This document shows, piece after piece, positions 31,387 to 40,731 of a DNA stretch of 64,000 bases. How positions within the stretch are numbered: position 1 is the first letter of the stretch; the number at the start of each line of letters is the position of its first letter. Both the position numbers and the translations under genes were made by a program. The DNA is taken from positions 372,001 to 436,000 of the forward strand of contig NZ_JACXLD010000001.1 of the NCBI RefSeq assembly GCF_014705705.1. Reading direction: 5' to 3'. This stretch comes from Spongiibacter pelagi. GTDB taxonomy: Bacteria; Pseudomonadota; Gammaproteobacteria; Pseudomonadales; Spongiibacteraceae. The notes beneath the pieces were generated by a model that searched no databases, was not told the DNA's origin, and saw only the letters and a list, made by a program, of their open reading frames with translations.

Positions 31387-32896
31387 GCCAAAGTTTTTGT
31401 GTCGCTCCTCTCTTGTTGTGGCAATGGCTGCGTTGGCTGCCTGTGGTGGACAGCCCCATAAAAAAGAAAGCGGCCTTGTAAATCAATTTGCTCAGGGCAA
31501 TTACCTTGAAGCGCACGCGCTGCTGGAAAACAGCGTTCGCGATGAAGACGCCTTTTTATTGCTGGTGCAGAGTGCCGTTGTTGATGCCCAGCAGGGCAAC
31601 TTTAAATCCAGTAATGAGAAATTAGAGCGCGCCAAGCGACGTTCTGACGAGCTTTATACCCGCACTGTTAGCGAGGCGGCCAAAGCGAGTTTATCCAGCG
31701 AAACCGCCTTGCAATACCGGCCCACGCCGCTGGAGCAAAGTTTCCTCAGCTATAAAAAAGCGACTAATTATCTCAACGAAGAAGCCGGTGAATGGGCGCA
31801 ACAAAATCAAGATGCAGCACTGGTTGAGCTTCGCTATTTGGAAACCCTGCAATACGAAAAGCGCTTCTTGGATAACATGGGTATCCCCGGTCGCGGTAAG
31901 CCTGATCTAGCCAATTTTATTCTCGATAGTCTCGGCAAGCGCGCCGGTGACATGCCGGCATTTGATGTCGATAGCCCCTGGGTTTACGCCATAAGTGCGC
32001 TGGTTTATGACCGTGCGGGTGAAAACGAAGATGCGCTTCGTGCCTTTGAGCGCGCACTTGAGCAAAGTGAAGGCCTGTCCGATGAGTTGCGCGCTTTGTT
32101 GCAGGCGGAGGCGACTCGAGTACTTAAAAAAGTGACTTCGGATCTCGCTACAGCCGAAAGCTATGGCGTGAGTCAGTGGTTGGAGCTGGCGGATATTGAT
32201 TGGGCAGAGCAAGAAGTAAGCGAGTCAAGCTGGCTATTGCTAGAGCAAGGTGCGGTAGGTGAATTGCAAAGCCTAGAGATTTTGCTAACCACAGATTCCG
32301 TACAGCGCCGTATTATTTTGCGCCCGATATTGAAGGGCTCCGAGGCAGCGAAACTTAATCAGGCCGCTGAATTTGCCGCCCTGTCTAAGCTCTACAGCAG
32401 CGAATATAAAGACGCGATTATTCTCAATCTTGATGAGAATTGGAAAACCGCCGAGTCCTTAGGATTGACCGATGTGGTTGGCGGTGGTGTGCGCATATTC
32501 GTACCTTTCTATACAGCGGAAACCACATCTGCTGCAGATCTCACTATTGATGGACAGCCGGTAGAGGGAATTGCGCTGGCAGATTTCACAAGCTTTCTGC
32601 GTAGTTATTACAGCGAGAATCTGCGGCGGGAATTCGAAGAGGCGGTGCTGCGTGAAATGAGCAAGAACGCCACTTATAAATCGCTTACCGCAGGCATCAA
32701 ACTGCCGTTCTCGGTCGGCGGCGCTTTGGCAACCTTTACTGCGGCGGCGGATTTACGTCAGTGCTCTCTGATCCCCGGACGAATTCAGCTTTTTAATATC
32801 TCGGATTGGCAGGCTGGAAAGACAATTAGCTATCAGGGTCAAACACTCACGCTCAGTGGCGAAAATCACATTCATACCGTGCGAGTAGGACAGTAA
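31379..32896 (+). CDS. COG3014-like TPR lipoprotein
   Basis: A 505-residue lipoprotein from TTG 31379; starting here keeps the signal peptide and lipobox LAAC (C22). Helical repeats occupy about residues 35-250 (EDALRAFERALEQSEGL resembles a TPR), followed by a mixed domain with DVVGGGVRIFVPFYT and LPFSVGGALATFTAAADLRQ. Proteins like this, an LpoB-like and an LPP20-like lipoprotein form a recurrent neighbourhood, reproduced here in order. Overlaps the upstream gene by 8 bases. Role in envelope assembly inferred. Confidence 0.78.
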   Translation: MIKPKFLCRSSLVVAMAALAACGGQPHKKESGLVNQFAQGNYLEAHALLENSVRDEDAFLLLVQSAVVDAQQGNFKSSNEKLERAKRRSDELYTRTVSEAAKASLSSETALQYRPTPLEQSFLSYKKATNYLNEEAGEWAQQNQDAALVELRYLETLQYEKRFLDNMGIPGRGKPDLANFILDSLGKRAGDMPAFDVDSPWVYAISALVYDRAGENEDALRAFERALEQSEGLSDELRALLQAEATRVLKKVTSDLATAESYGVSQWLELADIDWAEQEVSESSWLLLEQGAVGELQSLEILLTTDSVQRRIILRPILKGSEAAKLNQAAEFAALSKLYSSEYKDAIILNLDENWKTAESLGLTDVVGGGVRIFVPFYTAETTSAADLTIDGQPVEGIALADFTSFLRSYYSENLRREFEEAVLREMSKNATYKSLTAGIKLPFSVGGALATFTAAADLRQCSLIPGRIQLFNISDWQAGKTISYQGQTLTLSGENHIHTVRVGQ

Positions 32897-32897
32897 T

Positions 32898-33491
32898 ATG
32901 CCGGCAACATTATGGAAGAAATTTAGCCTCGCCCTCGTGCTGTTGACCTTGGTGGGTTGTGGCGGCGCGCAGGTTAAACGCGTAGAAGACGGCAAAGCCA
33001 CCGAGCTAACGGATAAGTGGAGCCCGCAGGATTCTCAAATTGTGGCAGAAGCCATGATCACCGACATGCTGAGTTTTCCGTGGATCGAGCAAGCCGATCG
33101 CAAACCGGCGGTAACCGTGCAGTATGTGCGTAACCGTTCTCATGAGCAGATTCCCGTAGATTCATTTGTTAACTCCATCAAGCGTGAATTACTGCGCAGC
33201 GGCAAAGTTGATTTCGTAGTTTCTGGTGATGAGCGTGAGCGCGTGCGCGACGAAAAGCTCGACCAGGAAATGAATGCCAGTATGGAAACGGCGGTGGATT
33301 TGGGTGAAGAAACCGCCGCCAACTTTGCCCTGTCCGGCATGATCACGTCCTTTGTCGATCAGCTTCAGGGCAAACGTGCGGTGACCTATCAAGTCGATTT
33401 GAAATTGATCGATTTAGAAAGCAATCGCGAAGTCTGGAACGGGCAAAAACAAATTCGCAAAGTCTCCAGTAAGTCGGCATTTAGCTTATGA
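32898..33491 (+). CDS. LpoB-like penicillin-binding-protein activator lipoprotein
   Basis: A 197-residue lipoprotein: signal peptide with lipobox LVGC (LVLLTLVGCGG). The mature domain shows the LpoB/YcfM pattern, with DSQIVAEAMITDML, NRSHEQIPVDSFVNSIKREL and a C-terminal YQVDLKLIDLESNREVW sheet. LpoB activates PBP1b from the outer membrane in enterics; here the partner is not identified. It sits 1 base after the COG3014-like gene and overlaps the next gene by 4 bases. Confidence 0.85.
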   Translation: MPATLWKKFSLALVLLTLVGCGGAQVKRVEDGKATELTDKWSPQDSQIVAEAMITDMLSFPWIEQADRKPAVTVQYVRNRSHEQIPVDSFVNSIKRELLRSGKVDFVVSGDERERVRDEKLDQEMNASMETAVDLGEETAANFALSGMITSFVDQLQGKRAVTYQVDLKLIDLESNREVWNGQKQIRKVSSKSAFSL

Positions 33492-34495
33492 GATTTTCTT
33501 TTGTAAGACGCCGCGTTTTGCCATTACTTCTGCTCGGCGGATTGACGTTGAGCGCACCACTGGCCAGCTATGCCGATATGCCGTCTTGGGCAATGAATCC
33601 GCCAAAAGAAACAGGCCTTGTGTATGGCGTGGGTGTGTCGCAGCTTACTGAAAATAGAGCGGAATCCATTGACAACGTGCGCGCCTCTGCGCGTTCAGAA
33701 ATCGCCAAGAGTCTAAAGTTTTCACTGAATTCAAAACTCACCGTGCGCACTGAATCTGCAAACGGAAAAAGCAGTAGTGAATTATTAAATCACATCGATG
33801 TGCGCGTACCAGAAACCGCGCTCAGTGATGTTGAGATTCGAGAAATCAAATTCGACGACGCTAACGCAACTATTTATGCGCTTGCGGTACTGGATAAAGA
33901 AGCGGCTTCGGTGCGACTGAATCAAGAACTGGCTACCCAGCGTGAAAAGCTTTTGGGTTTGCCAGAAGCGAACACGGCTGATGTGGTTTCCAAGCTGCGT
34001 TTGTCGCGCACCTTTATTGAAAACTATCTCGCCTATCAGGCTTTGCAAGATCAACAGCTACAGCTTCAAGGTGCTAGCAGCCCTGTTAATACGCAATTAA
34101 AGCAGCGCTATGTTGCTGCGGTTTCATTTGTTGAGTCGCTCTCGGTTTATATCCCAAAGCAAGAAGCCATGAGCGGTAGCGCGCGTAACACTTTAATCGC
34201 CATGCTTAAAAAAGCGGGTTTTGCCACAAATGATTCAGCCTCGGATGCGGACTTTACTCTCGTGTCTTCCGTAGAGGATTTATCGCAAGAAAATGGCAAG
34301 GCCTGGTATTGCCGCTCCAGCTTCGGTCTGCGTTTTGAGGCAAATGGCAAAGCGGTGGCCTCGGGCGATGGCGATGCCAAGGCCGTTTCCGGCAATGAAG
34401 AATTAGCCTGTATCAAAGCGCAGAAAAAAGCGATGCACCAGTCTTTGAATCAGGCAACCAGCATGTTTTGGGAAAAATTGGATTCACTTTTTTAA
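33488..34495 (+). CDS. LPP20-like exported protein
   Basis: A 335-residue protein with signal peptide (VLPLLLLGGLTLSAPLASYA). No lipobox cysteine, unlike the other LPP20 protein here. Mature N-terminus MPSWAMNPPKETGLVYGVGVS and the following helical AESIDNVRASARSEIAKSL match the LPP20 family. A second half has a TolB/curli-like alternation (FTLVSSVEDLSQENGKAWYC). Overlaps the LpoB-like gene by 4 bases (ATGA). Confidence 0.78.
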   Translation: MRFSFVRRRVLPLLLLGGLTLSAPLASYADMPSWAMNPPKETGLVYGVGVSQLTENRAESIDNVRASARSEIAKSLKFSLNSKLTVRTESANGKSSSELLNHIDVRVPETALSDVEIREIKFDDANATIYALAVLDKEAASVRLNQELATQREKLLGLPEANTADVVSKLRLSRTFIENYLAYQALQDQQLQLQGASSPVNTQLKQRYVAAVSFVESLSVYIPKQEAMSGSARNTLIAMLKKAGFATNDSASDADFTLVSSVEDLSQENGKAWYCRSSFGLRFEANGKAVASGDGDAKAVSGNEELACIKAQKKAMHQSLNQATSMFWEKLDSLF

Positions 34496-34515
34496 CTTTT
34501 TAAGGGGTAGGGTTA

Positions 34516-35544
34516 ATGAAAGCTAAGTCAGGCTTAATAGCAACACTCGCTGCCGGAGTATTATCCGCGGCATCGGGTGCAAGCTTTGCCGAAGAAGATC
34601 AACGCGCCAGTTTTGAAGATGGCAACTACAACTACTTGGGTGGCTTCGCTGTGGGCTACAAATACCAAGAGATGGAAGCCAGCACTATTCGCAACGCCTA
34701 TGTAAAAACAGTGGGTCTGAATATTATTTCTCTGGAGTGGTTCCCCGAGCAGGCGAGCTGGATGCAAAACATTAGCTGGATGGCGGCGGTACGCCCCAAG
34801 CTAGCCTATGAATTCACACCCGGTGACTCTGCCGATCAAGACGAAATTGCCAAAGCATCTGACTCTGAAAAAGAAGGCTGGACCCGCTTTGTGGCCGACC
34901 TCGATGTAGACGTTGTGCGCCTATTCAAGGGCACCGATGAGCCCTCCGGCGGTTATATGACCTTCGATTACGAAGTGCAAAGCTTCTTGGTCACCGTGCA
35001 GGCAACCCAAGACTACTATTACCGCGATGATAATAGCGCCAAGCTGCTGACCGCAGGCGATAAGCTCGACGTTAATACCACCTTTACCGATTGGGCAATC
35101 GGCTATGAAATGGGCGATGAAAAAGGCCATGTCGGCATGGGTTATTTCAGCGTGGATTATGAAAAGCCCATTTCTTCTGACGTAAATACCCCGATTGAAA
35201 CGATCTACAAGGCTAACTTTGAAGCTGATGGCCTGTTTTTTTTGGTGGGCGGTGAAATTGGCGGCGTCAGCATGGATTTGCGCTATGACTTCACCTTTGA
35301 CGCTACCGCCGAAGTTGATAATGGCACGTCGTTAACCCGCTCGTCGTTTGGTTATGACGAATCCATCGAGTACAACGCTTACACCTTGAACGCCAGCTAC
35401 GACTTAATGAATACCCGCTTCAAGTTGCCAGTGGTTGTGGGCATGAATTATATCCAGCGCGAATTTAGTAATTTCACCGGCGGTGGAACAATCAATGATG
35501 ACAAGATCTTTGGTCTTTCTGTTATCGGCAGCTTTTCACTTTAA
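34516..35544 (+). CDS. Predicted outer-membrane beta-barrel protein
   Basis: A 342-residue protein with a signal peptide (ATLAAGVLSAASGASFA) and about 14 amphipathic strands, aromatic at strand ends (FVADLDVDVVRLF, YMTFDYEVQSFLVTVQAT, FFLVGGEIGGVSMDLRYDF). It ends in SVIGSFSL; the last residue is not the canonical F but the strand fits. AAGGGG precedes the start. No family recognised. Acidic exposed loops (GDSADQDEIAKASDSEKEG) suggest surface exposure. Confidence 0.72.
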   Translation: MKAKSGLIATLAAGVLSAASGASFAEEDQRASFEDGNYNYLGGFAVGYKYQEMEASTIRNAYVKTVGLNIISLEWFPEQASWMQNISWMAAVRPKLAYEFTPGDSADQDEIAKASDSEKEGWTRFVADLDVDVVRLFKGTDEPSGGYMTFDYEVQSFLVTVQATQDYYYRDDNSAKLLTAGDKLDVNTTFTDWAIGYEMGDEKGHVGMGYFSVDYEKPISSDVNTPIETIYKANFEADGLFFLVGGEIGGVSMDLRYDFTFDATAEVDNGTSLTRSSFGYDESIEYNAYTLNASYDLMNTRFKLPVVVGMNYIQREFSNFTGGGTINDDKIFGLSVIGSFSL

Positions 35545-35555
35545 GGGGGCATGAC

Positions 35556-37937
35556 ATGAAATCTGCAGTAAAAATTCTTTCCAGTGTTATTGCCGCCAGC
35601 TTCCTGCAAGCCTGTGTGTTTGACGAGGCGGGAACAGAGTATGTGCAGCCGGATAGTAATACTTCTCCGGTAGTAACTCTTAATTATGATGATGAGTATG
35701 CGATAAATAATTATTTATCTTTTGCAGATAACAGTGCCGATATTACTGTGCAATTGGGTAGTGTGGAGTTTACTTTGCCATCTCGCTCAGAGATGCAATT
35801 GCGTGGTTTTGGCGGTTTGGAATACGACGTGGTTTGGAAAACGTCGGTTGTAGAAGATAGCCGAGGCATTAAGACTCTGCGCATGGGTTATTACCAATAT
35901 AATCCGAATGCAAATGACTTGAATCCACCACAGTTCCATTCATTGGCCAAGGATGTAAAAGGTAATATTTATCTGACTGAATTTGTTGAACAGTTGAAGT
36001 CAGATTTGGGCGTGTTTCCTGACCGCTTTGCTTCACCACAATTACTTTTCCCAAAACAAGTCGAAGTAGGTGATCGCTGGGTCACGGGCGGTAGTTTGGT
36101 GCCTTTCTACTATGATTTTTCCACAGGTTCTGGTTGGACAGCGGAACTGGTTTCCGATAATGCCACTGCGCCGATAAGTGGTGTAGAAAACTGTATTGTC
36201 ATTAAGTATTACAAGCGCGGCCCCGCCTACTATATGTACCTGAAAAGTGGAGAGGGCATTGTTGAGTGGGTAAATAGTTGGGAAGAAGCAGATGATGGCA
36301 CTTTAACGCCCATTGATGGCTTTAGCATTGGTCAGGGCGGGCCCGGCACAACGGAGTTGCCGTATAAAGGGTATGGCTGGAATTCCGCAGAGGAAGATAG
36401 CGTTGGTGGTCAATTCTATTTATATGGCTTGATTGCTGCTGGGAAAAGAGTGGATCCCGATCCGGAAAAGTCATTTCCTGGGGAAGAAGTCAATGTTAAT
36501 AAAGGCGATACAAGCCCAATCAATGATACAGACTACGGCTTTTACCGCATGGCTGAAACCGTAGATGGGGTAGATGGTTTGCCTCGCTTGTTAGATTTGC
36601 GCCTGCCGCTAGAAAGGAATGAAGAGCGAATTGATTTCTCAGATGCCAAATGGGATGCCTTAGGTGGGCACTACTATCGTCCGTATGTGAGTATTAATCT
36701 GTATGGGCAAACCTATTATGCCGATTATTCAACTGACGATGGTGATCCTGATACAAAAGATGGCTTCGTTTTATACAAGTTGAATGATGAGCCCATTGGC
36801 CCTAAAGCAGTAACTTTTATGGGTCAAGGTGTCCTTAAAAAGCTTGGTGATGTCGGCGGAGAGGCTCCTGATCAAATTAAGTTTACCGGACGCTTTGATG
36901 GTCAGTATTTCAATGCGAATAAAGATGGTTTGACCGATGAGCTACTCCCTTTCGGATTGACTGCAGAAAATTGTCCAGAAGGGTTTGATCCTAATCCCGC
37001 ATCAGGAAAGCCATTTTGTTTGCCGGCTGCTCGAGCAGGTCAGAAGTACCGTGTTTATGCGAATTATTTAGTTAGAAGTCAGCCGTACAAAGAAGAATAT
37101 TATACATCGGTTTCATTGCCGCAAAGTTTTTACGATTCTGTAACGATCTATTGCAGCAAGCTTATTGAGCAAAATAAATGTGATGCTAATGATTTTATTA
37201 TTGAATTCATAGTCCCTGAAGACTACGAGGGAGAGCCAATCGATTTTATATTGGTGGGCAATGACTTGGATGATGATGAAAAGGATTATGTCACTTCACT
37301 CACCTTTTACTTGCCAGTAGAGAAAAAAGCGGCCGGAGGTCAAAAACCTGTTGCAAGGCTTTATGATAATTATGGTGAAGTAATTAACGGTACCCTAGTC
37401 CTTGCTCATGATCCTGAAACAAATACTGAGGTTAAGCATTTTAAATTAGATGTTGTTAATGCTTTGGCATCTGCTGACCCTGATGGCGGGCCAATTATGA
37501 AATACAGTTGGGACTTCGATGACGTTAAGGGACTCATCGGAGATACTGCGCCTTTGGGAACTTATACCTATTATGAAAATGGTGAGTATACAATTTCATT
37601 AACTGTTACCGATGATGAAGGTGATACGGACACAACTTATCGCAAAGTAGTTATTAGTGATAAAGGCACAATCAGTGTCAAAAATATTGCTAATGATTTT
37701 GCAAGCGGTTGGTTTGATGTTTATATTTTTAAAGAGGGTGAAGAAAACGGCTTCTCAAGGTTTGTCTTCTTGGATAAAAATGAAGAAGAGGAATTCGAGG
37801 TGGAAGGAGGATTCTTTTATGATGTCTTTATTGTTGACGACGCTGAAACCAAGTGCCAAACCACAGTTGAAGTTCTAAACGGAATAGACACTCCATTGGA
37901 GGTTGATCTAGATGATGGTCAATGTGAGTTTAATTAA
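35556..37937 (+). CDS. Large PKD-domain lipoprotein
   Basis: A 793-residue lipoprotein, lipobox LQAC (SSVIAASFLQACVF). It is strongly acidic throughout. A PKD domain lies at about residues 600-720, with KYSWDFDDV and GEYTISLTVTDDEGDTD. Another region (WTAELVSDNATAPISG, YKRGPAYYMYLKSGEGIVEW) resembles beta-rich secreted domains. Codon use becomes AT-richer than in the neighbouring genes. Likely surface or periplasmic adhesion or binding role; not identified. Confidence 0.75.
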   Translation: MKSAVKILSSVIAASFLQACVFDEAGTEYVQPDSNTSPVVTLNYDDEYAINNYLSFADNSADITVQLGSVEFTLPSRSEMQLRGFGGLEYDVVWKTSVVEDSRGIKTLRMGYYQYNPNANDLNPPQFHSLAKDVKGNIYLTEFVEQLKSDLGVFPDRFASPQLLFPKQVEVGDRWVTGGSLVPFYYDFSTGSGWTAELVSDNATAPISGVENCIVIKYYKRGPAYYMYLKSGEGIVEWVNSWEEADDGTLTPIDGFSIGQGGPGTTELPYKGYGWNSAEEDSVGGQFYLYGLIAAGKRVDPDPEKSFPGEEVNVNKGDTSPINDTDYGFYRMAETVDGVDGLPRLLDLRLPLERNEERIDFSDAKWDALGGHYYRPYVSINLYGQTYYADYSTDDGDPDTKDGFVLYKLNDEPIGPKAVTFMGQGVLKKLGDVGGEAPDQIKFTGRFDGQYFNANKDGLTDELLPFGLTAENCPEGFDPNPASGKPFCLPAARAGQKYRVYANYLVRSQPYKEEYYTSVSLPQSFYDSVTIYCSKLIEQNKCDANDFIIEFIVPEDYEGEPIDFILVGNDLDDDEKDYVTSLTFYLPVEKKAAGGQKPVARLYDNYGEVINGTLVLAHDPETNTEVKHFKLDVVNALASADPDGGPIMKYSWDFDDVKGLIGDTAPLGTYTYYENGEYTISLTVTDDEGDTDTTYRKVVISDKGTISVKNIANDFASGWFDVYIFKEGEENGFSRFVFLDKNEEEEFEVEGGFFYDVFIVDDAETKCQTTVEVLNGIDTPLEVDLDDGQCEFN

Positions 37938-37949
37938 AGAGGTGAGAAT

Positions 37950-38522
37950 ATGAAAAACAAACTGATGATTTTAGCAGCCGCTTCTGTTCTCGCGGCCTGT
38001 GGCAGCACTCCCGAACAACCTGCTCAGCAAGAGCCGGCCAGCCTGTCTGGTCTGCCTTCTTGGGTATTAAACCCCTATGTGGAAGACGGCTTTGCCAGTA
38101 CCCAGTGCGTGCCCTTCTCTGGCAATATGTCGATTGACCGTCAGTTGACGCTGGCCAATGCCCGTACCGATTTGGCACAGCAGTTGGAAGTTAAAGTTGC
38201 GGCAATGGATGAAACCTTCCGCGAGCGTACCGATGTAACCGGCGGTGTGGCTACTGGCGCAACTTTCTCATCGACGTCTAAGCAATTCACGGAGCAAGCG
38301 CTGTATGGCACTCGCCCAGAGAAAGTCGATTTTGTTGAAATCAACGGCACCAATAACCTTTGCTCAATGGTGACTATGGGCCGCGAAAAAACCTTGGGCC
38401 TGTTTGAAAATATTCTGGATGCCTCAGCCCGTCAGGTTGATCCAGACACCAAAGCGGTACTGCAGCAGCAGTTCCGTGGTGAGCAAGGTCAGGCGCGTTT
38501 GGAAGCAGAAAGAAACCGCTAA
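37950..38522 (+). CDS. LPP20 family lipoprotein
   Basis: A 190-residue lipoprotein, lipobox LAAC (AAASVLAACGS). Mature domain LPSWVLNPYVEDGFAST and DRQLTLANARTDLAQQLEVK are the LPP20 hallmark (also seen in the protein at 33488). It is 12 bases after the PKD gene with its own AGAGGTGAG site. Outer-membrane lipoprotein; role unknown. Confidence 0.85.
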   Translation: MKNKLMILAAASVLAACGSTPEQPAQQEPASLSGLPSWVLNPYVEDGFASTQCVPFSGNMSIDRQLTLANARTDLAQQLEVKVAAMDETFRERTDVTGGVATGATFSSTSKQFTEQALYGTRPEKVDFVEINGTNNLCSMVTMGREKTLGLFENILDASARQVDPDTKAVLQQQFRGEQGQARLEAERNR

Positions 38523-38555
38523 AATAGCGGCGAAAGTTATGAGCGTTAGATAGAT

Positions 38556-39590
38556 ATGATTGGGTTAATCCTTCGATTTTTATTGCTGTCCGTTTTGCTT
38601 GGCTCGAGTGTGGGTCACGCTGCAAGCCGGATAGCTTTAGTGATTGGCAATAGCGACTATCAATATGTGCCGCGTTTGCCTAATCCGGTCGGGGATGCCC
38701 AGTCTATTTCTGGAGCGCTGACGGATCTTGGTTTTGCTGTTACATCGCTTACTAACTCCAGTCGCAGGGAGTTGGGTCGCAAAGTACTTGAATTCGCCCG
38801 AAAAGCCGATGGTGCGGATGTAGCTCTGGTTTTCTATGCGGGGCATGGTATCCAGATTAACGGGGTCAATTATTTGGTTCCCGTTGATGCGAGATTGCAG
38901 GATGATCTCGCGGTAGGTGAAGAGGCCTATAAGCTGGATGACTTGCTGGATGCGATGGGTTCTGCCAAAACGCGTTTGGTTTTTATGGATGCCTGTAGGG
39001 ATAATCCATTTGCAAATCAGATGAAGCGCTATTCGGCGACAAGAAGCGTTGGGCGAGGTTTGGCCCGTGTGCGGAGTAATGTCAGCGGTTCGTTGATTGC
39101 TTTTGCTACTGATCCCGACAATGTTGCGCTGGATGGGAGTGGCAGAAACAGCCCATTCACACAGGCGTTGTTAAAGGTTCTTCCCCAGTCTGGCGTGGAG
39201 ATTCGTTTAGCGATGGGGCGTGTTCGTGCAGAAGTTGCGCGTCTTACCCAGAATAAGCAGATCCCTTGGGTGAGTGAGTCTCTATTTGGGGAGTTATACC
39301 TCGGGGGAGAGCAGGGCGTGGAGCCGAGCGGCGTAATGCATGCTGCTTATGTTGCAACTGACGCTTCAAAAGCCACCCGATTTGCCGTGATTACTGAAAT
39401 TGATACGAATTTTGGCTATTTAGTTGTTAAGCCCATCGATGGCGCTGAGCTGTCTGCCGGAGACGTTTTATTTGTTGAAGGTGGTTCATCGAGAAACAGA
39501 TATACCGTTCAACGTGGATATGGTGGCATGTATTCCGTTACCGGTGAGCTGTCGGGTTTAGAGGTGGGTGGAAAGTTATACGGTAACTAA
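38556..39590 (+). CDS. Exported caspase-family (C14-like) protease
   Basis: A 344-residue protein with a cleavable signal peptide (LLLSVLLGSSVGHA). The caspase fold starts at RIALVIGNSDY, with catalytic His97 in YAGHG and Cys147 in MDACRDNPF. The C-terminal part (from about residue 265: FAVITEIDTNFGYLVV, AGDVLFVEG) looks like a FlgT-C/SH3-like domain. Bacterial caspase-like proteins act in regulated proteolysis or cell death; a periplasmic location and association with LPP20-like lipoproteins suggest an envelope role. Basic residues follow the Cys as in metacaspases with Arg/Lys specificity, an inference. Confidence 0.87.
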   Translation: MIGLILRFLLLSVLLGSSVGHAASRIALVIGNSDYQYVPRLPNPVGDAQSISGALTDLGFAVTSLTNSSRRELGRKVLEFARKADGADVALVFYAGHGIQINGVNYLVPVDARLQDDLAVGEEAYKLDDLLDAMGSAKTRLVFMDACRDNPFANQMKRYSATRSVGRGLARVRSNVSGSLIAFATDPDNVALDGSGRNSPFTQALLKVLPQSGVEIRLAMGRVRAEVARLTQNKQIPWVSESLFGELYLGGEQGVEPSGVMHAAYVATDASKATRFAVITEIDTNFGYLVVKPIDGAELSAGDVLFVEGGSSRNRYTVQRGYGGMYSVTGELSGLEVGGKLYGN

Positions 39591-39727
39591 TATTTCACGC
39601 TTTATTTGCACTGTTATTTAGCAAAAAAAGCTGAGATACTCAGATTGCGCTAGCTCGGGGGCTGATGGACTTTTGCTCCTTTTTTGCGCTTCTCTCTTCT
39701 AAAAAAAGGATCAAAGGAGATCTATAA

Positions 39728-40138
39728 ATGAAAGCGAAATTTTCACTTGCGGTGGCTGCAGCAGCATTATTAGTTTCTGGTTGTGCTAGCCAGTATAGCC
39801 GTATGGATACATTGAGTGCTCCAGCTGTTGGTGCGGGCGAAGCTGATTTTAGAATTTTGGCACGTACTGAAGGTTCTGCAGAATGTCAAAAGATTCTGTT
39901 CTTCGAAGTAGGTGAATCACCTTGTGGCGGTGGCATTATGTCTATGCTGACTGGTGGTGCTAATCAAGTAACTCCAGTAGAGCAAAAAGCAATGACTCGT
40001 GCTATTGACTCGATTCCAACTGCGGACGCTATGCTGGCGCCACGTTACTCCATCGAGCAGACTTCTTTCCCACTGCTGTTTACTAAGAAGCGCGTAACAG
40101 TATCTGGTAAGGCTGTTGAGTACACTAAAGCTCGCTAA
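39728..40138 (+). CDS. Small lipoprotein, unknown
   Basis: A 136-residue lipoprotein with AAGGAG site and lipobox LVSGC (LLVSGCASQYS). The mature part has a CQKILFFEVGESPCGGG cysteine pair and ends in RVTVSGKAVEYTKAR. No family recognised. Separated by 137 bases from the caspase gene, so probably its own transcript. Confidence 0.75.
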   Translation: MKAKFSLAVAAAALLVSGCASQYSRMDTLSAPAVGAGEADFRILARTEGSAECQKILFFEVGESPCGGGIMSMLTGGANQVTPVEQKAMTRAIDSIPTADAMLAPRYSIEQTSFPLLFTKKRVTVSGKAVEYTKAR

Positions 40139-40179
40139 GGTTTAGTTGGTTTTATCATAGACGTCTTATTGGTAAAGAC

Positions 40180-40587
40180 ATGAAGATAACTAATTGGCTG
40201 GCTGTTTTGTCGGTTTCTGTAATGACCGGGTGTGGAATACTCCCTTCGGTAATTGAGATGGATGATTCAGTGGTCAAGTTATTGCCTGAGCCGGTGGCTC
40301 GAAACTATTTGGATAATTATTCAGATAGTAAAGATGCCGCTAGTGCTCAGTTGCATGCTTGCCGTTTCACTGGCACATCCCTGAATGATATGCCTTATGA
40401 AAAAGTGAAATTCAGGGTCTACGATAGAACATCCAATGTAATGACAAAATTTGGCGGGTATAAGTACACGCTTGAAACTAATATTGGCTGTGTTTTGGCA
40501 GCGAATGATTGGGACGCGTTAAATCGGCTTATTTCGGCTATGACGTCATTGGGTGCAAAAAACCCACCCGGCATTGGTTATCTCTAA
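40180..40587 (+). CDS. Small lipoprotein, unknown
   Basis: A 135-residue lipoprotein with lipobox VMTGC (SVSVMTGCGIL). Acidic, with two cysteines (HACRFTGTS, IGCVLAANDW). 41 bases after the preceding lipoprotein and ahead of the terminator, so the two probably share a transcript. No family recognised. Confidence 0.72.
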   Translation: MKITNWLAVLSVSVMTGCGILPSVIEMDDSVVKLLPEPVARNYLDNYSDSKDAASAQLHACRFTGTSLNDMPYEKVKFRVYDRTSNVMTKFGGYKYTLETNIGCVLAANDWDALNRLISAMTSLGAKNPPGIGYL

Positions 40588-40607
40588 GTACTTAGATTTT
40601 GAATAGT

Positions 40608-40643
40608 AAGCGCGATTGACCTTAAGGTTGATCGCGCTTTTTT
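40608..40643 (+). terminator. Rho-independent terminator ending the envelope island
   Basis: Stem AAGCGCGATTGACC / GGTTGATCGCGCTT, loop TTAA, then TTTT. A strong terminator between the last lipoprotein and nrdR. Confidence 0.85.
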
Positions 40644-40692
40644 GTTTTTGGTTCTTTCAAATTGCTCGCAATGCCAGCGTGCGGGCTTCTTG

Positions 40693-40701
40693 TGATACAA
40701 T
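40693..40701 (+). promoter_or_regulatory. Candidate extended -10 of the nrdR-rib operon
   Basis: TGATACAAT, an extended -10 (TGn + TACAAT), lies 31 bases before nrdR; no convincing -35 was found. Confidence 0.35.
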
Positions 40702-40731
40702 CCGCGGGTTTTTACTCGTGTAAATGAGCCC

